DNA of 64,000 bases from Istiophorus platypterus (taxonomy: Eukaryota; Chordata; Actinopteri; Istiophoriformes; Istiophoridae). This document shows positions 61,630-64,000 of the stretch, piece by piece. The position numbers were made by a program, and so were the translations under genes. Within the stretch, counting starts at the first letter, position 1; each line of letters opens with the position of its first letter. The notes below the pieces were generated by a model, which did no database searches, was not told where the DNA came from, and saw nothing but the letters and a program-made list of their open reading frames with translations. The stretch covers positions 30,701,001-30,765,000 of the forward strand of contig CM029118.1 in NCBI GenBank assembly GCA_016859345.1, written 5' to 3'.

Positions 61630-63010
61630 CTATACTGGCTTTACTTGGCAAGGCCTTGGAGGTGAGAGTTAAGACCTGCATTAACATTGATGAGGCTTCG
61701 AATGGTGGAGACTGTGGGTGAAGTTGCTCAGTCATCCAGCTCACCGTATTTTTAAGCTCTATACAAGGGCAACTGGACTTGCCACCACAGACAACACATG
61801 TGCCCTGCATCTGCCTGACTACCACCTAGTTCCAGTACAATGAGGACTTCTACAGACAGAAATAAGGCTGTGCCATGGGCTTAGTGGTGTTTCCAATGAT
61901 GACCAATCTCTATATGGAGAAGTAGAGAGCAAAGTCCTAATTTCCTTTGCAGGTCTGTTCTCAGACACTTGTTTAGGTAAGTTGACTACACCCGGGTCGA
62001 AATCAAATACATCACAGAACACATCAATGCAGTGGACAGCAACATCAAGTTAACTTGAGAGGATGTCAGAGAAGATAGTCTGAATTTTTGGACATCTATT
62101 TACAAATGCAACTATATGCAAGTATACAGAAACTCAGAGTTCCTGTACAGAAACCGACAGTTTCTGTATACTTCAACGTTGAAGTATACAGAAACTTCAA
62201 CGCTGAAGTATACAGAAAGCGCACACATTGATCAATATTTACTCCTTGATTCTTGTAACCCACTGAAGCATAAGCTTGGGGCTTTCGAATCGATAAACCA
62301 TCGGGAGCAACATGTGCCCACAATGACCAAGGGCGAGGAGAAACAGAAAAATACGTCAGGGAAGCACTTAAAATCTGTGATTACCTAAACTTGGCCTTCA
62401 TAAAAATTCAATAAAGATACAGAACAGACAGAGAAAAGAACAGAACAGAATAAACAGAACGACATTGTCATTCCTTATATTTGAGGAGTATCTTAAAAAC
62501 TCAGGATATTTTTTTTTCTTTAACAAATCTGCATCTCTTTGCACCTTAAGCTCAGAAACATTCTGAGGCATCACAGCACCCCAAGGACAAAACATCCAGA
62601 TATAATCAGTGCAATATAGTGTATGTAGTTCAATGCAGTGAAGAATGCACAGACCTGTACATTGGGGAAACAAAACAACCACTTCACAAGTGAATGGACC
62701 AACACAGGAGTCAAGTCAGCCTAAGTCAGTACTCAGCAGTCCCCTACATCTGCAGGACAATGGACATTTGGTCATTTGAGGGAATAAATGTACACATTTG
62801 GCCAGAGAAGACCAATGGTTGGGAAGTGAAGGGAGCCATCTACATCACACTGGAGCGACCATCACTAAACAGATGAGGTGGTCTATGACACCACTTATCA
62901 GCCACTTACAAAGAGTTTCTACCTATACACTATGTAAGACACTGGATTCGGCCATTGTGTTGTTGCTTTGCCGAAGCACATCCATTCATTTTGGGGGCGG
63001 AGCTTCTTGA
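61630..63010 (+). mobile_element. Penelope-like retroelement remnant (RT plus GIY-YIG)
   Basis: Decayed plus-strand frames contain FYRQK and GCAMG near 61845-61880 (Penelope-like RT block before 'SPVSPI'), then VDYTRVEIK at 61981-62007 where the family has YVDDTW, so the catalytic DD is damaged, then YITEHINAVDSNIK. After a region of small duplications, HIDQYLLLDSCNPLKHKLG at 62227-62281 matches the segment just after the 'RKPTHTD' block. The C-terminus carries a GIY-YIG-type part: VYVVQCSEECTDLYIGETKQ (62619-62678), then AIYITLERPSLNR at 62838-62874. VKGAIY replaces the family's VKEAIY, losing the probable catalytic Glu. Stops occur throughout; the element is dead. Confidence 0.7.
62160..62195. 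repeat. Perfect 36-bp palindrome inside the Penelope-like remnant
   Basis: The arm GTTTCTGTATACTTCAAC (62160-62177) is mirrored exactly at 62178-62195 with no spacer. The right arm (GAAGTATACAGAAA) recurs at 62204-62217 in direct orientation, and a partial copy (AGTATACAGAAAC) is at 62120-62132, so the unit has been copied several times in both orientations. Confidence 0.95.
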
Positions 63011-64000
63011 AGGAGCACAGAAGGAGAGGTGTATTACTTTTACTGTTTAGTTCAATATCAAGTCTTTTTTCAGAATTGTTTACTCCGGCTTTTGGTACTT
63101 CATTCATGGCTCTGGCAATGTGTAGCTTGTAATCAACACACCATATGAACTTGCACATAGCTGTAAAAAACAGTTACCAAACCCAGGTGATAACCAGCTT
63201 CATGTAACAGGTTATACAAGATGGCCAATTATAGGCTTAGTGAAGCCTGATAACCCTAACAAAGCAGGACTAAGGTAAACTCACGTAGTGATACAGACCC
63301 TTGGACTCAGTATTTCATGTTTTTTTTTTTTGTTTTTTAACGATGTATAATTATATTATATTACATTACATTATATTATATTGTATTATATGTTTACTCA
63401 TCGGTATGAACATTTCCAAAAATATAATGCAGAACACATCAGAGTGGCAGTTCAATTCTCCGTGATGCTTACATAATAAAAACAAAAAGTATGTTTGTTC
63501 AAATAGTATTGCCTTGAGTCACTTTCATCATACTTAATATTATCAATAAATACAATACAGCAAGCAAGCAGGGTTCAGCCTCAGTCTGAGTGTTATTTTA
63601 AGAGCTCAGTTTTTTTTTCTGGTAGATGAACATTTAGTATGATTTTAAAATTGTAACATCTATAATATCTATAATTCCCATTGGGTAAAGAGAGCTTTTC
63701 TCATTGGTACATCATGTATTTGTCAGAGTAATTACACTCCACTAGAAAAGATATGAATTATTTAGAGCAGTTTGAAGGAAATGCATGTTTTGACCTTCTG
63801 GGAACAGTTAGGAGCTACACTCCCTAATATGCTTTTTACCCTCTATATTTCGTTAGTTTTCCACTAAACACTGCATAATGATTTGTCCTAAATGGTATTA
63901 GATACCTCTGTGCATCACTGGTGATTCTGAATGTGTCAGCACCAAAGAGCTTCCTCTGAGGAACTCACGTTAAGGACAATAAACTTTGAATGAATTAGAA
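63011..64000. other. Non-coding stretch
   Basis: AT-rich; a poly-T run at about 63320 and the ATTAT/ATTAC tract at 63349-63391 are the only clear features. Confidence 0.5.
63349..63391. repeat. (ATTATATT/ATTACATT)n low-complexity repeat
   Basis: Pentamer-like TATAT/TACAT units in tandem. Confidence 0.85.

Noticed and set aside
62116..62388. Tandem YTET/LKYTE peptide repeats suggesting a repeat protein
   Set aside because: The repeats arise from small duplications and a palindrome in the decayed Penelope-like element.

Overview
The window is vertebrate, most likely teleost (ray-finned fish), nuclear DNA. It is AT-rich, lacks dense coding, has spliceosomal exons separated by kilobase introns, carries many microsatellites, and holds a typical teleost repeat mix: RTE-, L2- and Rex1-type LINEs, a LINE with a restriction-like endonuclease, a Penelope-like element, Tc1-like transposons and tRNA-like SINEs. 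Most stretches that are open in some frame are chance or transposon remnants.

The one host gene I can support is on the minus strand at the left: three consecutive exons (17952-18079, 13689-13734, 7426-7662). Their splice sites and phases join exactly. They encode the first thrombospondin type 1 repeat and the start of the cysteine-rich region of an ADAMTS-like secreted matrix protein (ADAMTSL1 or ADAMTSL3). The introns are about 6.0 and 4.2 kb. Upstream exons must lie right of 18079 and downstream exons left of 7426; I could not find them, so much of the window may be intron of this gene.

Layout: 1-285, minus-strand N-terminal piece of a LINE with an R2/NeSL-style organisation, running off the edge. 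4224-4825 and 33727-34340, two direct copies of an unclassified repeat of about 0.6 kb. 5965-6437, old L2-like LINE tail. 7426-18079, host exons and introns with SINE-like repeats and a deleted Tc1 copy. 23033-26069, a nearly intact RTE-type LINE inserted in a TA repeat; its ORF is broken by two single-base indels and a C-terminal deletion. 30250-31400, a decayed Tc1-like transposase. 39085-47000, a cluster of LINE on LINE: R2-like C-terminal end, then an R2-like N-terminal half head-to-tail, then an L2 LINE interrupted by an antisense Rex1-like copy with a 26-bp target duplication, then another R2-like C-terminal end. 52733-53760, a 5'-truncated L2 copy. 55370-57120, a minus-strand R2-like copy. 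58113-58400 and 59401-59801, short Tc1 derivatives with terminal repeats. 61630-63010, a decayed Penelope-like element with a GIY-YIG domain and a perfect 36-bp palindrome.

I see no operon, CRISPR array, convincing functional tRNA or rRNA gene, or novel multi-gene system. The most interesting content is the nested retrotransposon cluster, the unclassified repeat pair and two perfect inverted repeats. Family assignments rest on motifs recognised by eye, without database searches.
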